NCBI GenBank assembly: GCA_039583875.1 | Contig: CM077147.1 | Coordinates: forward strand, 158,185,846-158,249,845 | Origin: Platanthera guangdongensis | Lineage: Eukaryota; Streptophyta; Magnoliopsida; Asparagales; Orchidaceae | Direction: 5' to 3' | DNA length: 64,000 nucleotides | In this document: positions 9,856 to 19,397 of the stretch, piece after piece | Position numbering within the stretch: position 1 is the first letter of the stretch | Layout: each line of letters starts with the position of its first letter | Translations under genes and position numbers: made by a program | The notes under the pieces: model-generated | Database searches by the model: none | Seen by the model: only the letters and a program-made list of their open reading frames with translations | What the model was told of the DNA's origin: nothing

Positions 9856-10194
9856 TTAAGCGGTCAAGGTAGCTCGTATACGTGCATGTAAGTCGTGAAT
9901 ATGTTGGGCGAAGGATTGTGCAAACTGACTTGTTTTGTATGTGGGAGGTAAGGGGACCAAGTCAAGTGGCACAGGGGCCTTATACCCGTGAACAATTTCA
10001 TTCGGAGACATACCCGTGGACCGATTTTTAGAATTATTGTAAGCCAGTTGTGCATGCGGAAGAAGTAAATCCCAAGTGCCTTTATGATCGCTCACCAGAT
10101 ATCTAAGAAGATTTCCTAGGCTCCGATTGACTACTTCCGTCTGGCCATCAGTTTGTGGATGATAAGCCGCGGAGAATAATAATTTTGTTCCCAT
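9856..10194 (-). pseudogene. pol: R2 integrase, second part of catalytic core
   Basis: A 112-residue fragment with HPQTDGQTEVVN, which holds the catalytic glutamate, and LAYNNSKNRSTG. It is separated from the preceding fragment by TGA at 10201-10203, where the family normally has arginine, so CGA to TGA is likely. It ends at TAA 9856-9858. Confidence 0.88.
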
Positions 10195-10200
10195 AAGAAC

Positions 10201-10623
10201 TCACAAGGTTTTCCAAAAGTAGCTAGTGAACTTGACGTCCCTATCCGAGACAATAGTCTTCGGAACTCCACGGTGACTAACGACGTCCTTAAAATACAGT
10301 TTCGCAATGTGAGAAGCGTCGTTGGTCTTACTACATGGGAGGAAGTACGCCATCTTGGAGAACCGATCCACTACAACGAGTATAGAGTCATGACGTCGAA
10401 GGGTGGGGGTAAGGCCTAATACGAAGTCCATGCTCACGTCTTCCCACGGAACGGACGGAATAGGTAGAGGGGTGTATAAACCTACATTGGACTTAGTACC
10501 CTTTGAAACTTGACACGTACGGCAACTGCTCACTACTTTCCCAACCATCGCCTTCAGTTTAGGCCAAAAGAATTTCTCCTCTACGAGCGTAATTGTTTTG
10601 TCTCTTCCAAAGTGACCACTCAA
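10201..10623 (-). pseudogene. pol: R2 integrase zinc-binding domain and first part of catalytic core
   Basis: The fragment has the histidine end of the zinc domain (SGHFGRDKT), CRTCQVSKG for the two cysteines, and the catalytic aspartates in VSMDFVLGL and VSDRDVKF. Upstream, bases 10624-10878 carry the RNase H to integrase linker with a further TGA, again at a likely CGA codon. Confidence 0.88.
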
Positions 10624-10878
10624 GCCACCACTATGTAACTCCCAAATGATGTGGAGTCACAAAGAGGAGTGAGGGATACACAATTTTCCGTGTTTGAATA
10701 AATATCCGTCTCTAAGTGAAACGGCCGTGATGTTCGCGGGAGAACTATCCTGGGCAGATAAGTATGGCTCCTGAAAATCAGGGCATGTGGCGTATTCATC
10801 CTTTATGCGCTCGAACCCTACCACATGGACTTGCATGGAGGAAAGTAAGAGGGTGAGGCGACTGAGTGCATCGACAAC

Positions 10879-12501
10879 TCAATTGTCGGACCCCTTAAGG
10901 TGTTTGAGAGTAAATGTGTATTCTTGCAAGAAGGATACCCATTTAGCGTGGCGCGGGCTGATTTTGTGCTGACCATTGATGAATCGTAACGCTTCATGAT
11001 CAGAGAGGATCACGAACTCCTTATGAAGGAGATAGTGCCTCCAATGATGCAAACATCTAATGACCGCGTAAAACTCCCTATCGTAATTGGAATAATTTAA
11101 TTTAGCACCCGCTAACTTCTCACTAAAATAACTAACCGGGTGACCCTCTTGACTCAAGACGCCTCCAATCCCTACGCCAGATGCATCACAAGTAAGCTCG
11201 AAGACCTTGGTGAAGTCTGGGAGACGTAACACTGGTGCTTCGGTCATAAGCTCCTTAATACGATGGAATGCAAACGTGGCGGATTTGGACCATGTGAATT
11301 CGCCTTTCTTCATGCAGTCCGTAATGGGTGCCATAATGCTACTAAAATCGCGTTTGAAACGACGATAAAAGGTAGCTAACCCGTGGAAACTACGCACCTT
11401 ACGAAGGCTAGTGGGCTCGGGCCAGTCTCTAATCACTTGAACCTTTCCTGGGTCAACACGAATTCCTTCAGAGCCAACTATGTAACCTAAGAATTCAACC
11501 TCTGAAACATAAAACGTGCATTTCTTAAGATTTAGATATAAGGTTTCAGTCCTTAAGGTGGAGAGGACTACTTTGATGTGGGAGAGGTGTTCGGCGGGGG
11601 AGGTACTAAAGACTAGGATGTCGTCGAAATATACTACAACAAACTTCCCCATATATGGCCTAAAGATGTGCGTCATCATCCGGGAGAAGGTGCTGGGGGC
11701 ATTGGATAACCCAAAGGGCATCACAAGCCATTCATACAACCCGTCCTTAGACTTGAATGCCGTCTTCCACTCATCCCCCTCTCGGATCCTAATCTGGTGG
11801 TAACCACTCCGTAAGTCCAATTTTGAGAAGATAGTGGCACCCGATAGGACATCCAAAAGATCATCTAGTCGCGGAATTGGAAACCTATATTTTATAGTAA
11901 TTTTGTTGAGAGCGCGGCTATCAACACACATGCGCCAGGTGCCATCCTTCTTAGGGGCAAGAAGAGCGGGGACAGCACATGGGCTCATACTCGTCCTAAT
12001 AAATCCCTTATTTAGCAAATCCTCTATCTGGGTTTGTAACTCCGTGTGGGCAGTAGGATTAAGCCTATAGTGTGGTTGATTGGGTAAGGACGATCCAGGG
12101 ATAAGGTCTATTGCGCGTTGTATATCTCTAAGCGGTGGTAACGACGAAGACAACTCTTCCGGGTATACATCCCTAAACTCATCCAACAATACCCGTAGCT
12201 CTCGGGGTAAATCTTCCAACACGCCACTATCAGTCTTTGCACTCAGGAGAACGAGAGCGTATATTATACCCCCAATGAAGGGATCCTTCACAAATTCCTT
12301 CCTACCAACTAAACTCAAGGCTTTCCTCTCTACTGGGACGGTGGTATCCTTAGCCAACACTACCGGCTCTTTTGGCACAGTCGGTCTCAAGGTGATGATC
12401 TTGCCATTGAATTTGAACTCATAAGTGTTTGCATGACCATAGTGCGTCACATCACGGTCGTATAGCCAAGGGCGGCCCAATAACACATGACAAACGTCCA
12501 T
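10879..12501 (-). CDS. pol: R2 reverse transcriptase and RNase H
   Basis: A 540-residue frame. It begins in the protease-RT linker (VLLGRPWLYDRDV, typical of chromoviruses of this type). RT follows, with MCVDSRALNKIT and the catalytic YFDDILVFS box. RNase H follows, with LTCDASGVGIGG, the YDREFYAV glutamate region and LSDHEALRF. It ends at TGA 10879-10881, where an arginine codon is expected before VVDALSR. The frame starts inside the polyprotein; the upstream frame is cut by TAG 12625-12627. Confidence 0.9.
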   Translation of the reverse strand: MDVCHVLLGRPWLYDRDVTHYGHANTYEFKFNGKIITLRPTVPKEPVVLAKDTTVPVERKALSLVGRKEFVKDPFIGGIIYALVLLSAKTDSGVLEDLPRELRVLLDEFRDVYPEELSSSLPPLRDIQRAIDLIPGSSLPNQPHYRLNPTAHTELQTQIEDLLNKGFIRTSMSPCAVPALLAPKKDGTWRMCVDSRALNKITIKYRFPIPRLDDLLDVLSGATIFSKLDLRSGYHQIRIREGDEWKTAFKSKDGLYEWLVMPFGLSNAPSTFSRMMTHIFRPYMGKFVVVYFDDILVFSTSPAEHLSHIKVVLSTLRTETLYLNLKKCTFYVSEVEFLGYIVGSEGIRVDPGKVQVIRDWPEPTSLRKVRSFHGLATFYRRFKRDFSSIMAPITDCMKKGEFTWSKSATFAFHRIKELMTEAPVLRLPDFTKVFELTCDASGVGIGGVLSQEGHPVSYFSEKLAGAKLNYSNYDREFYAVIRCLHHWRHYLLHKEFVILSDHEALRFINGQHKISPRHAKWVSFLQEYTFTLKHLKGSDN

Positions 12502-12624
12502 CGGTAGGACGTCGCACCAAACCTCATCCGTGTAGGATTTGAAAGACAGGGGGACTAGGCATCGTTGGGTAACATTAATAGTAACCTTACTAATCCAAGC
12601 GACCTGGTAGGGGGTCGGGTGCGG

Positions 12625-13533
12625 CTAGACAGTCAAGGACATACGCTTAACAGCGTTCTCAGAAACGGCGTTTACACAACTACCACCATCGATAACTAAT
12701 TTGCAAAGTTTTTCTCCACTCTTAAAGATCAGGGAAAATATGCTCGTCCTCTTCCAGTCGTCTACGGGATGAGGAGTGGTCATAATGCAGCGCATCACCA
12801 TGAGGCGGTGATCGTCCTCCAAGTCACTAGGGACTCCTTCGGGGTTGCTCTCCTCTTCGGCCTCATAGACATAATCGTCAGGGTCGGTAGCGGACTCTAA
12901 CAAGGCTATGGCCTTAGTCTTGGTGGGGAATTCGTAGGCATAGTGGCCTTGAACGCCGCATGAGTAACAAGTGGTGTTAGCCTTGCTAACCTTTCCAACA
13001 GGGATACGCTCACTAGCGGGGTTCTTGGTATTTCTAGCGGTAATCACTACGGATTTCGACTCAGAGGATCTAAAATTTCCCTTATCAGGAAATGTGGAAG
13101 AAGATGCCCCAGTGGTGGAATTATTCTTCGTATTAGAATAACGGGAGTGAGCCTTAGATGCTAGGTGCTTTTCAATGTCCAAGGCGGCATTGAAAGTCGT
13201 ATTCAAGTCCGTGTGACCGTAACGCAAGAGTTTCCACTGAATGTCGGGGTGAAGTCCCTTTCGAAATCTAGATAAAGTGACTTCGGGGATCTCTCGAAGG
13301 TCATATCGTACCATACGGTCCTTAAGTTCTCCCATATATTCAGCAACAGACATTGAGCCTTGCCGAAGGGTGGCAAGCTCATCGAACATCTGCGTCCGAT
13401 GGTACGCGGGAACGTACTGATCGGTCATCATGTTCTTCATCACAGCCCAACCAATGAGTGGGACCCTGTGCCCAGCTCCTAACCTACGTTTTTCATTCAG
13501 CCAATAAGTTTTGGCACATCCCGTTAATTTCAT
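12625..13533 (-). CDS. gag: R2 Gag C-terminal half with damaged zinc knuckle, and protease
   Basis: A 302-residue frame. It holds the C-terminal capsid part (VAEYMGELKDRMVRYDL, then FRKGLHPDIQWKL), a basic Ser/Asn-rich stretch, a zinc knuckle of form CYSCGVQGHYAYEF whose last ligand is Phe instead of Cys, an acidic segment, and the protease active site LVIDGGSCVNAV. The DGG form rather than DTG is typical of CRM/Reina-type elements (family knowledge). No gag-pol intron is seen in this element. TAG 12625-12627 ends it at a likely CAG codon. Confidence 0.88.
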   Translation of the reverse strand: MKLTGCAKTYWLNEKRRLGAGHRVPLIGWAVMKNMMTDQYVPAYHRTQMFDELATLRQGSMSVAEYMGELKDRMVRYDLREIPEVTLSRFRKGLHPDIQWKLLRYGHTDLNTTFNAALDIEKHLASKAHSRYSNTKNNSTTGASSSTFPDKGNFRSSESKSVVITARNTKNPASERIPVGKVSKANTTCYSCGVQGHYAYEFPTKTKAIALLESATDPDDYVYEAEEESNPEGVPSDLEDDHRLMVMRCIMTTPHPVDDWKRTSIFSLIFKSGEKLCKLVIDGGSCVNAVSENAVKRMSLTV

Positions 13534-13572
13534 CCTGACAACTTGAACCTTTTGGGGGTCCGTGAGGTTGTG

Positions 13573-13956
13573 TCATTCGAAATAGCACTCCATGTCTATA
13601 GCCCAATGGAGGAAGATCTGGGGATCTCCCATGCCATCATAGGTGGGGGCATTTATCTTGATGGCCCTCGTGATATCAAATCCTCGCTCGGGGCGGGGTT
13701 CTCGAGGGGACACACGGGGAGAGTTTCCCTCAGAATCCGAGTCAAAGTTCGGTTGGTGCCGGCTGGGCTGCCCAACATTAACGAGAGGTGGGGGTGGCCT
13801 TTCCTGATTTTGTAGGATCTGGGCTAAGACGTTCCTAAGCTCAGCCATTTCGGCACGAAGACCCGCTATAGCCTCGGTGTTGGGATCACCATGTTCGTTC
13901 GCAGCCATCCTAGACGTAGACGGGGTTGTGTACTCCGTTCCTAGCATAGTGCGCAT
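13573..13956 (-). CDS. gag: R2 Gag N-terminal part
   Basis: A 127-residue frame starting at an ATG and ending at TGA 13573-13575. It has a predicted helical stretch (EAIAGLRAEMAELRNVLAQ), a Pro-rich segment and the start of the capsid domain (INAPTYDGMGDPQIFLHW). The capsid domain continues in 12625-13533 after the TGA, a likely CGA to TGA change. The leader between this start and the primer site (13957-14209) has no other frame of note. Confidence 0.85.
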   Translation of the reverse strand: MRTMLGTEYTTPSTSRMAANEHGDPNTEAIAGLRAEMAELRNVLAQILQNQERPPPPLVNVGQPSRHQPNFDSDSEGNSPRVSPREPRPERGFDITRAIKINAPTYDGMGDPQIFLHWAIDMECYFE

Positions 13957-14209
13957 TCAGGTTTGGGAGACCCCGGGCAAGATGAATTTTCCTAGGGTTG
14001 AAGCTATACTGGAAATGGAATATTGTTAGATATTCCCGATGGGAGTAAGGCGTAGATCATTAAATTTTTTTTCAGATTTCGCAAAACATTACAGATTTTA
14101 GCCCGCTATTGGCAGACCACAAAATTTTTTTTGATTTTTTTTTCTAAGATTAGATGGACCGACAAGGAACGCAGCGAGGATGTTTGCAATGTAGAAGTTG
14201 AAACAACCT

Positions 14210-14221
14210 GCTTTGATACCA
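14210..14221 (-). other. R2 primer binding site, initiator-Met tRNA type
   Basis: The minus strand reads TGGTATCAAAGC, one base different from TGGTATCAGAGC, just inside the right LTR. Confidence 0.9.
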
Positions 14222-14976
14222 AATTTGTGTAGGGGTGTACGTGACACGGACGTGCTTACGCTAACGGAAGCTTACCCAACACAGAACATAAAAAATAAAG
14301 AGAGTGCTCCGACCAAAAGCGAACGTAAAGGGGTCGGTTGGCTCTCTAAAATTCGGGACTCGATACCACGTCCTTAGGACCTAACTCTCCAACAAGCACA
14401 CAACTCGCTCTTAGCCGGACTCGATAGCACGTCCTTAGGACCTACCTCTCCAACAAGCACACACCTCACCGCACCTACACAAGCATCTATTCTTTTCACT
14501 ATAAGCCGTCAATCGCAGCAATAATATATTTAGGAGCGGCGGTAAACGATAAAGAGCGATCAAGAACAAGTTAAGATTAACTCCCTTGTTAGCACAAGTG
14601 TGCCCAACCTTGGAGAACAAGTCAAGGCTAGGCCTAGTTTGTTCTCCAACGGATCTTCCCAATCCGGATAACAAGAGGATCAATAACAACGTTTCGATTC
14701 AGATTTTTGCAAGCGGAAAACACTTTAAAATCGCAGAAAAGACGGTTGTATAACCTCCACAAAATGTCACAGCAAGAAACACAAAGAAAGGAAGGAGATT
14801 ACCCAACCAAGAAGATGATAGCACAAGATTTGTGGGAGAATCACTCTCTCCACGGTTCCACCAGTTTCACACCGAATGGGGCTGCTTCCTTCTTCCACGG
14901 AGTCACACCGATAGAAGCCACGCAGGAGTCGCACCGAACGGGGATGGAGGAGGCAAGGTTTGGCTTCACCCGGGGA

Positions 14977-14997
14977 GGGGGGGGGGGGGGGGGGGGG
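14977..14997. repeat. 21-base G run in R2 right LTR
   Basis: Uninterrupted guanines, the same length as in the left LTR; only the flanking bases differ. Confidence 0.95.
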
Positions 14998-15085
14998 CTG
15001 TTGGATTCTCTCCATGGTGGCCGAAATTTCTCAAGGGGGGTTTAGGTTTTCTTTTCCAATCCTTTAACTCCTCATAATAGCCTCC

Positions 15086-15093
15086 TTTAAATA
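15086..15093 (-). promoter_or_regulatory. R2 5' LTR TATA-like box
   Basis: TATTTAAA on the minus strand, about 310 bases into the LTR on the coding strand. A start about 30 bases downstream would be near 15055. Position and sequence fit a pol II promoter; this is inference. Confidence 0.5.
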
Positions 15094-15401
15094 GGAGTTA
15101 CAAAAGAGATCCAACCGTCCATGATGGAGATGAAATCTCATCCATCCGGGCGGTTAAATACACACCAAATGTTTAGTAGCACACCAACATGAAAATAAAA
15201 ATTAATACAAGCCATATTTTTAAAAGCAATTAAAATAAAACTAAGTAAAACTTTTAAGCAAGCTTTGCGCGCCGCGGACGGAGGTTGTATCGCAGCTTTC
15301 CGTTAGCGTCTGTGGCGTTGTCATGACGTCGCAAATCTTTAAATTATTGTGCCGCGGCAACCGGGTCATCATCAGGAAGTGTTGGAGGGGCCGCGCCATC
15401 A

Positions 15402-15406
15402 AAAGT
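15402..15406. repeat. R2 target-site duplication, right copy
   Basis: AAAGT, identical to 8046-8050. Confidence 0.9.
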
Positions 15407-15897
15407 CTATTTTGTCGAGTGATCACGTGACATTTAGTATATTCGTCAAGTGAACAGTCAATTCATTGAGTGCTTTCGACGAATTTCTGTGGACTTGGAA
15501 TTTTTTCGTCGGGTACTTACGCCGAATTTGTCGTGTAAGGGTGTTTACACTTAAAAATTTATGGATTATTTTTCCCTTGCTAATTCTTGGGTACTTTCGG
15601 GTTATCTCTATATTATTGTTATTATTTTTATTTTAACCTATGGTTTACAGTGGATAAAGGGCCTCCATTTGAGTGCCGATTTGTGAATCATTACACCTAG
15701 TGGGTTATCTTTTCACTTTTGTGGACAGTTGGGTTGTGTTGGAAAATGTGGTTGCCACCGCATTGCCTTGTTGATATGTTTGGTCTGATGGTTTGGGTTG
15801 GACAATGTGGTCACTGCCCTAGTACCGTTTTAGCGATGGTAATGATTCACGTGGTTGAGCTGATCAGTCACTTTTATATATAAATAAACGTGTATAT
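15407..15897. other. Pre-insertion sequence, no gene recognised
   Basis: The continuation of 6748-8050 after R2. It has TTTCGACGAA-type words and T-rich sequence but no coding frame I recognise. R3 inserted at its right end. Confidence 0.6.
15893..15897. repeat. R3 target-site duplication, left copy
   Basis: TATAT, matching 28217-28221. Confidence 0.85.
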
Positions 15898-16815
15898 TGT
15901 CACGACCCGCATTTTCTCCGTATTCAAAAATACGTCAGAGTAGAGAAACCACGCGCCGTGATGCCACGCCAAGCAGGGGACAACTGCCGACGCTCAGGCA
16001 GCCCGTCCTCACATTTACCTAAAGTAAAAGATTTATAACTTTTAGTTAAGAACTATGCATATAAATTAATAGAGTTAATGACCGTGTCCCTCGGTCAAGT
16101 GGACTACTGTCCATAGGTGAGAAAATATACATCTTTTACGCGGCGGAAAGTACTGAGTTAGCCCAATTGTTATCCTACGTGGGAGTGAGGGTCCAGTGTC
16201 ATGAAATGATGATGTGACTTCTACATTTACTAGAGATATATAGAAATCTTTTGTACCCTTAAAAGTAGTAGATTTAGCAGTTGAAGTCATGCCATGCCAA
16301 TATTCCGGAAATGCAGTTTTGTTAACTTTAAAATAACTAAATGCATCTTAACATAAATCCTTCCCAGAGAGCAAGAACAATCAGGTAAAAAGTAACAGCA
16401 GTAACAACAGTAACAGAAGCAAGTAGTCCATCACAGAAAAGTCAAAGTCTATGGGCGTCAACAACTGACACGAACCCATAGTAAAATATGACAAGTCTGA
16501 ACAAAGACAACTACCTCGAGCTCAGAGGTGGAATCAAACGGCCGCAGGCACCAACAGCACCAGAAGCCCAACACTGTCAGCTAAACCTGCTACAACTCTG
16601 GTCCTGAGGCATTCAAAAGAAGAACACCTCAGAAACAAGTCACAAGTAGTGCAAGAGTAAAAACAAACTACACAAACCACAAAGTGAAGGAGAATGAAAA
16701 ACGACTGCAACAAAACGGTCAGCAGAGTAAAAGTAAGCAACAGTAAAACTAGCCGAGCAAGAAAGGCTAAACACATTAACAAGACAGAAGTTCAAACTTT
16801 CATTAATAATTACTA

Positions 16816-17054
16816 TGCCGAGGGAGAAACCCCAACGCGCACAGTCTATCTGAGCATTAAGCACTATGCCGAGGGAGGACCCCAACGCGCACAGTTCATC
16901 TGAGTATTAAACACTATGCCGAGGGAGGACCCCAACACGCACAGTTCATCTGAGTATTAAACACTATGCCGAGGGAGAAACCCCAACGCGCACAGTTCAT
17001 CTGAGTATTAAACACTATGCCGAGGGAGAAACCCCAACGCGCACAGTTCATCTG
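16816..17054. repeat. 58-base tandem repeat in R3 left LTR
   Basis: Five units built on CTATGCCGAGGGAG, ACCCCAACGCGCACAG and TTCATCTGAGTATTAA. The equivalent array in the right LTR is 25757-25998. Confidence 0.9.
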
Positions 17055-17772
17055 TGTTTCTTTAGTTACAAATTAAACAAGCAGAGTTCTTTTTTTATTC
17101 ATCACAGACTCAAGGTTAACCAACAAAATGTACTGCAAAAGAGCATGTCAAGGTCGAGCAGGTGAAGTTTAATCAAAAATAACGGAACGTACAAGGCGTT
17201 ACAATGATAAAGATGACTCGAAGGTTACAACGGCACGACAACCGATTCGTTTACCAATTATACAGACTAAAATTTTGGGGTTATGGTTTTAGGTACAACA
17301 AGTCGAAATCCAAGGGAAAGAGAAAAAGAATTATAATTTCAGGACAGGTTTCTCATTAATTGAAACATGATAACCTCAAATAATTGCAGCAAAAATTTAG
17401 AATATAGGAGCAAGAGGGAGAGCAAGAATACCACTTGCCTCGTTTTTACCGGAAAAATCCTCCGAATCACCCCACGTCGCAGATCGGGGCAAAAGAAGAC
17501 GTTAGGAGTCGAAATCTGAACGAAAATGGCCGAAATAGAGGTTAGGGCCGAAAAACCCTAACGAGAAAACTCAAGCGATGGGAAAAGAAATTACCACGAT
17601 AGCGTAGCTCTCGACGAGAGCTTTGCAGATCTACAATCGGTTGGAAATTTCAAGTACTGTAGCTCCGCCGGCGGCCACCGGAAGATTTCCGACTTAGAGC
17701 TCTGTCGTCACGACGCTCTGGTTCGGTCAAGAGAAGAAGATGTCTTCTGTTGATTTTAACTCTCATAAGATA

Positions 17773-17774
<2 letters not shown>

Positions 17775-17868
<94 letters not shown>
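17775..17868. repeat. AT microsatellite in R3 left LTR
   Basis: About 47 AT repeats. The right LTR has about 42 at 26722-26805, so the tract changed length after insertion. Confidence 0.95.
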
Positions 17869-17871
<3 letters not shown>

Positions 17872-17959
17872 TATAAAAATTTTTGTCAAAAACGATTTAT
17901 TTCGAGCGGTTTTGCGGGAACCCGAAATAGAAGTCTAGGATTACTTCAAATTGAAAAGT

Positions 17960-18766
17960 GGTCAACATGCAAGTTGTAGATCTCGTCGAGACGAACAAAT
18001 TTCATGTTGACCATATTTTGATACGATGCCGTTTTGACCCTCAAAACGGCCTCTAAACGCAGACTGAAACAGCCTACTCGAGTGGCAGCATACCTACTCG
18101 AGTAGCATCATACCTACTCGAGTAGCATCATACCTACTCGAGTAGTAACATATCTACTCGAGTAATAACATACCTACTCGAGTAGTAACACAATATACTC
18201 GAGTAGAGGTTCATTACTCGAGTAAAAACATGACTTACTCGAGTAGAAGCAGCATATACTCGAGTAGCAGCTCACCACTCGAGTTATGTCGGAAAAAACG
18301 GAATTAGGGATTTAAAACGACCTCCAATCGCAACGTGGTCAACATTAAAGTTGTAGATCTCGTCGAGACGAACAAATTTCATGTTGACCATCTTTTGATA
18401 CAACGCCGGTTTGACCCTCAAAACGGCCTCTGAACGTACACTGAAACAGCCTACTCGAATGGCAGCATACCTACTCGAGTAGCATCATACCTACTCGAGT
18501 AACAACATACCTACTCGAGTAGTAACATACCTACTCGAGTAATAACATACCTACTCGAGTAGTAACACAATATACTCGAGTAGAGGCTCATTACTCGAGT
18601 AAAAACATGACTTACTCGAGTAGAAGCAGCATATACTCGAGTAGCAGCTCACCACTCGAGTTATGTCGGAAAAAATGGAATTAGGGATTTACAACGACCT
18701 CAAATCGAAAAGTGGTCAACATGAAAGTTGTAGATCTCGTCGAGACGAACAAATTTCATGTTGACC
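17960..18766. repeat. Higher-order repeat of hairpin plus CTACTCGAGTAG array (R3 left LTR)
   Basis: A hairpin with arms GGTCAACATGAAA and TTTCATGTTGACC occurs at 17960-18012, 18337-18389 and 18714-18766. After the first and second lie arrays (18073-18287 and 18447-18665) of about ten units of CTACTCGAGTAG plus a short spacer, with unit variants in the same order. The period is about 375 bases. The right LTR has the same at 26897-27701. Confidence 0.92.
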
Positions 18767-19281
18767 ATGTTTTTGATACGACGAAGTTTTGACCCTCAAA
18801 ACTGCACCCGAATAAAATCTAAAACGGGCTAATCGAGTAGAACCAATGCTTCTCGAGAAGACTCAGCACGGAAGCCCAAACGAGCGCCGAATTAAACGAA
18901 ACTTGTACCGAATGAGAACACCAATGCTACAAATCTAACGGCGAAATCAAAAGCAGAATCCGACGAGCCGTTCTTGAAATATAAATCCTCAAAGTCTATG
19001 ACGAACATAAATTTTCCAAAACTTCGGAAATTCGCCGAGGCTCGAAAATCGCTCGGATCGCGACGAAACTTGATGAGCATGTCAGAAATTAATCAATTAA
19101 ATTTTCCAATGTAAAATTTTCCATTTTTGGCAAGGATTCACGAATTTAGCCGACTAGATCGAATAGACGCGGAAACGCACTAACGACGACGCGCCATCAA
19201 CTCCACGCTACGCAACGCCCCTTACGTCATTATGACGTCAACAAGAGAATTATATAATTGCCGGAAAGTCAGAGCGTTACA

Positions 19282-19296
19282 GTCACCCCTACAAAA
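19282..19296 (-). other. R3 polypurine tract region
   Basis: The minus strand reads TTTTTGTAGGGGTGAC directly before the LTR start TGTAACGC. R8 has a related tract at its LTR. Confidence 0.75.
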
Positions 19297-19397
19297 AGGA
19301 AGTTTCGTCCCGAAACTTGGAACACGAAACAAAACAAGAGGGCAGAGGAAGAGACACGACAGAGGAATTCATTAAACAAGAATACTAACCAGGGAGA

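Larger units (their letters stand above)
8051..15401 (-). mobile_element. R2: complete CRM/Reina-like chromovirus
   Basis: Two LTRs of about 1.17 kb flank a minus-strand internal region with primer site, gag, protease, RT, RNase H, integrase, a chromodomain-like tail and a polypurine tract. A 5-base duplication, AAAGT, flanks it. The protease box (DGG), the RNase H end (SPRHAKWVSFLQ) and a pol frame that crosses into the LTR point to CRM or Reina type chromoviruses (family knowledge); CRM is favoured but not proven. The coding region is broken by at least five nonsense codons and cannot be active as it stands. Confidence 0.93.
14225..15401 (-). repeat. R2 5' LTR (right copy)
   Basis: 1177 bases, matching 8051-9223 with few differences. 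The outer end next to the primer site reads TTGTGTAGG instead of TGGTGTAGG, one substitution in the terminal CA. Confidence 0.93.
15898..19281 (-). repeat. R3 3' LTR (left copy)
   Basis: It runs TGTCACGACCCGC to AGAGCGTTACA. It contains five units of a 58-base tandem repeat, an AT microsatellite and about 375-base higher-order repeats, all present again in the right LTR. Confidence 0.94.

Noticed and set aside
18073..18287. Regularly spaced CTCGAGTAG repeats looked like a CRISPR array
   Set aside because: Spacers are short and repeated in the same order in four blocks; this is LTR satellite structure in a plant genome.
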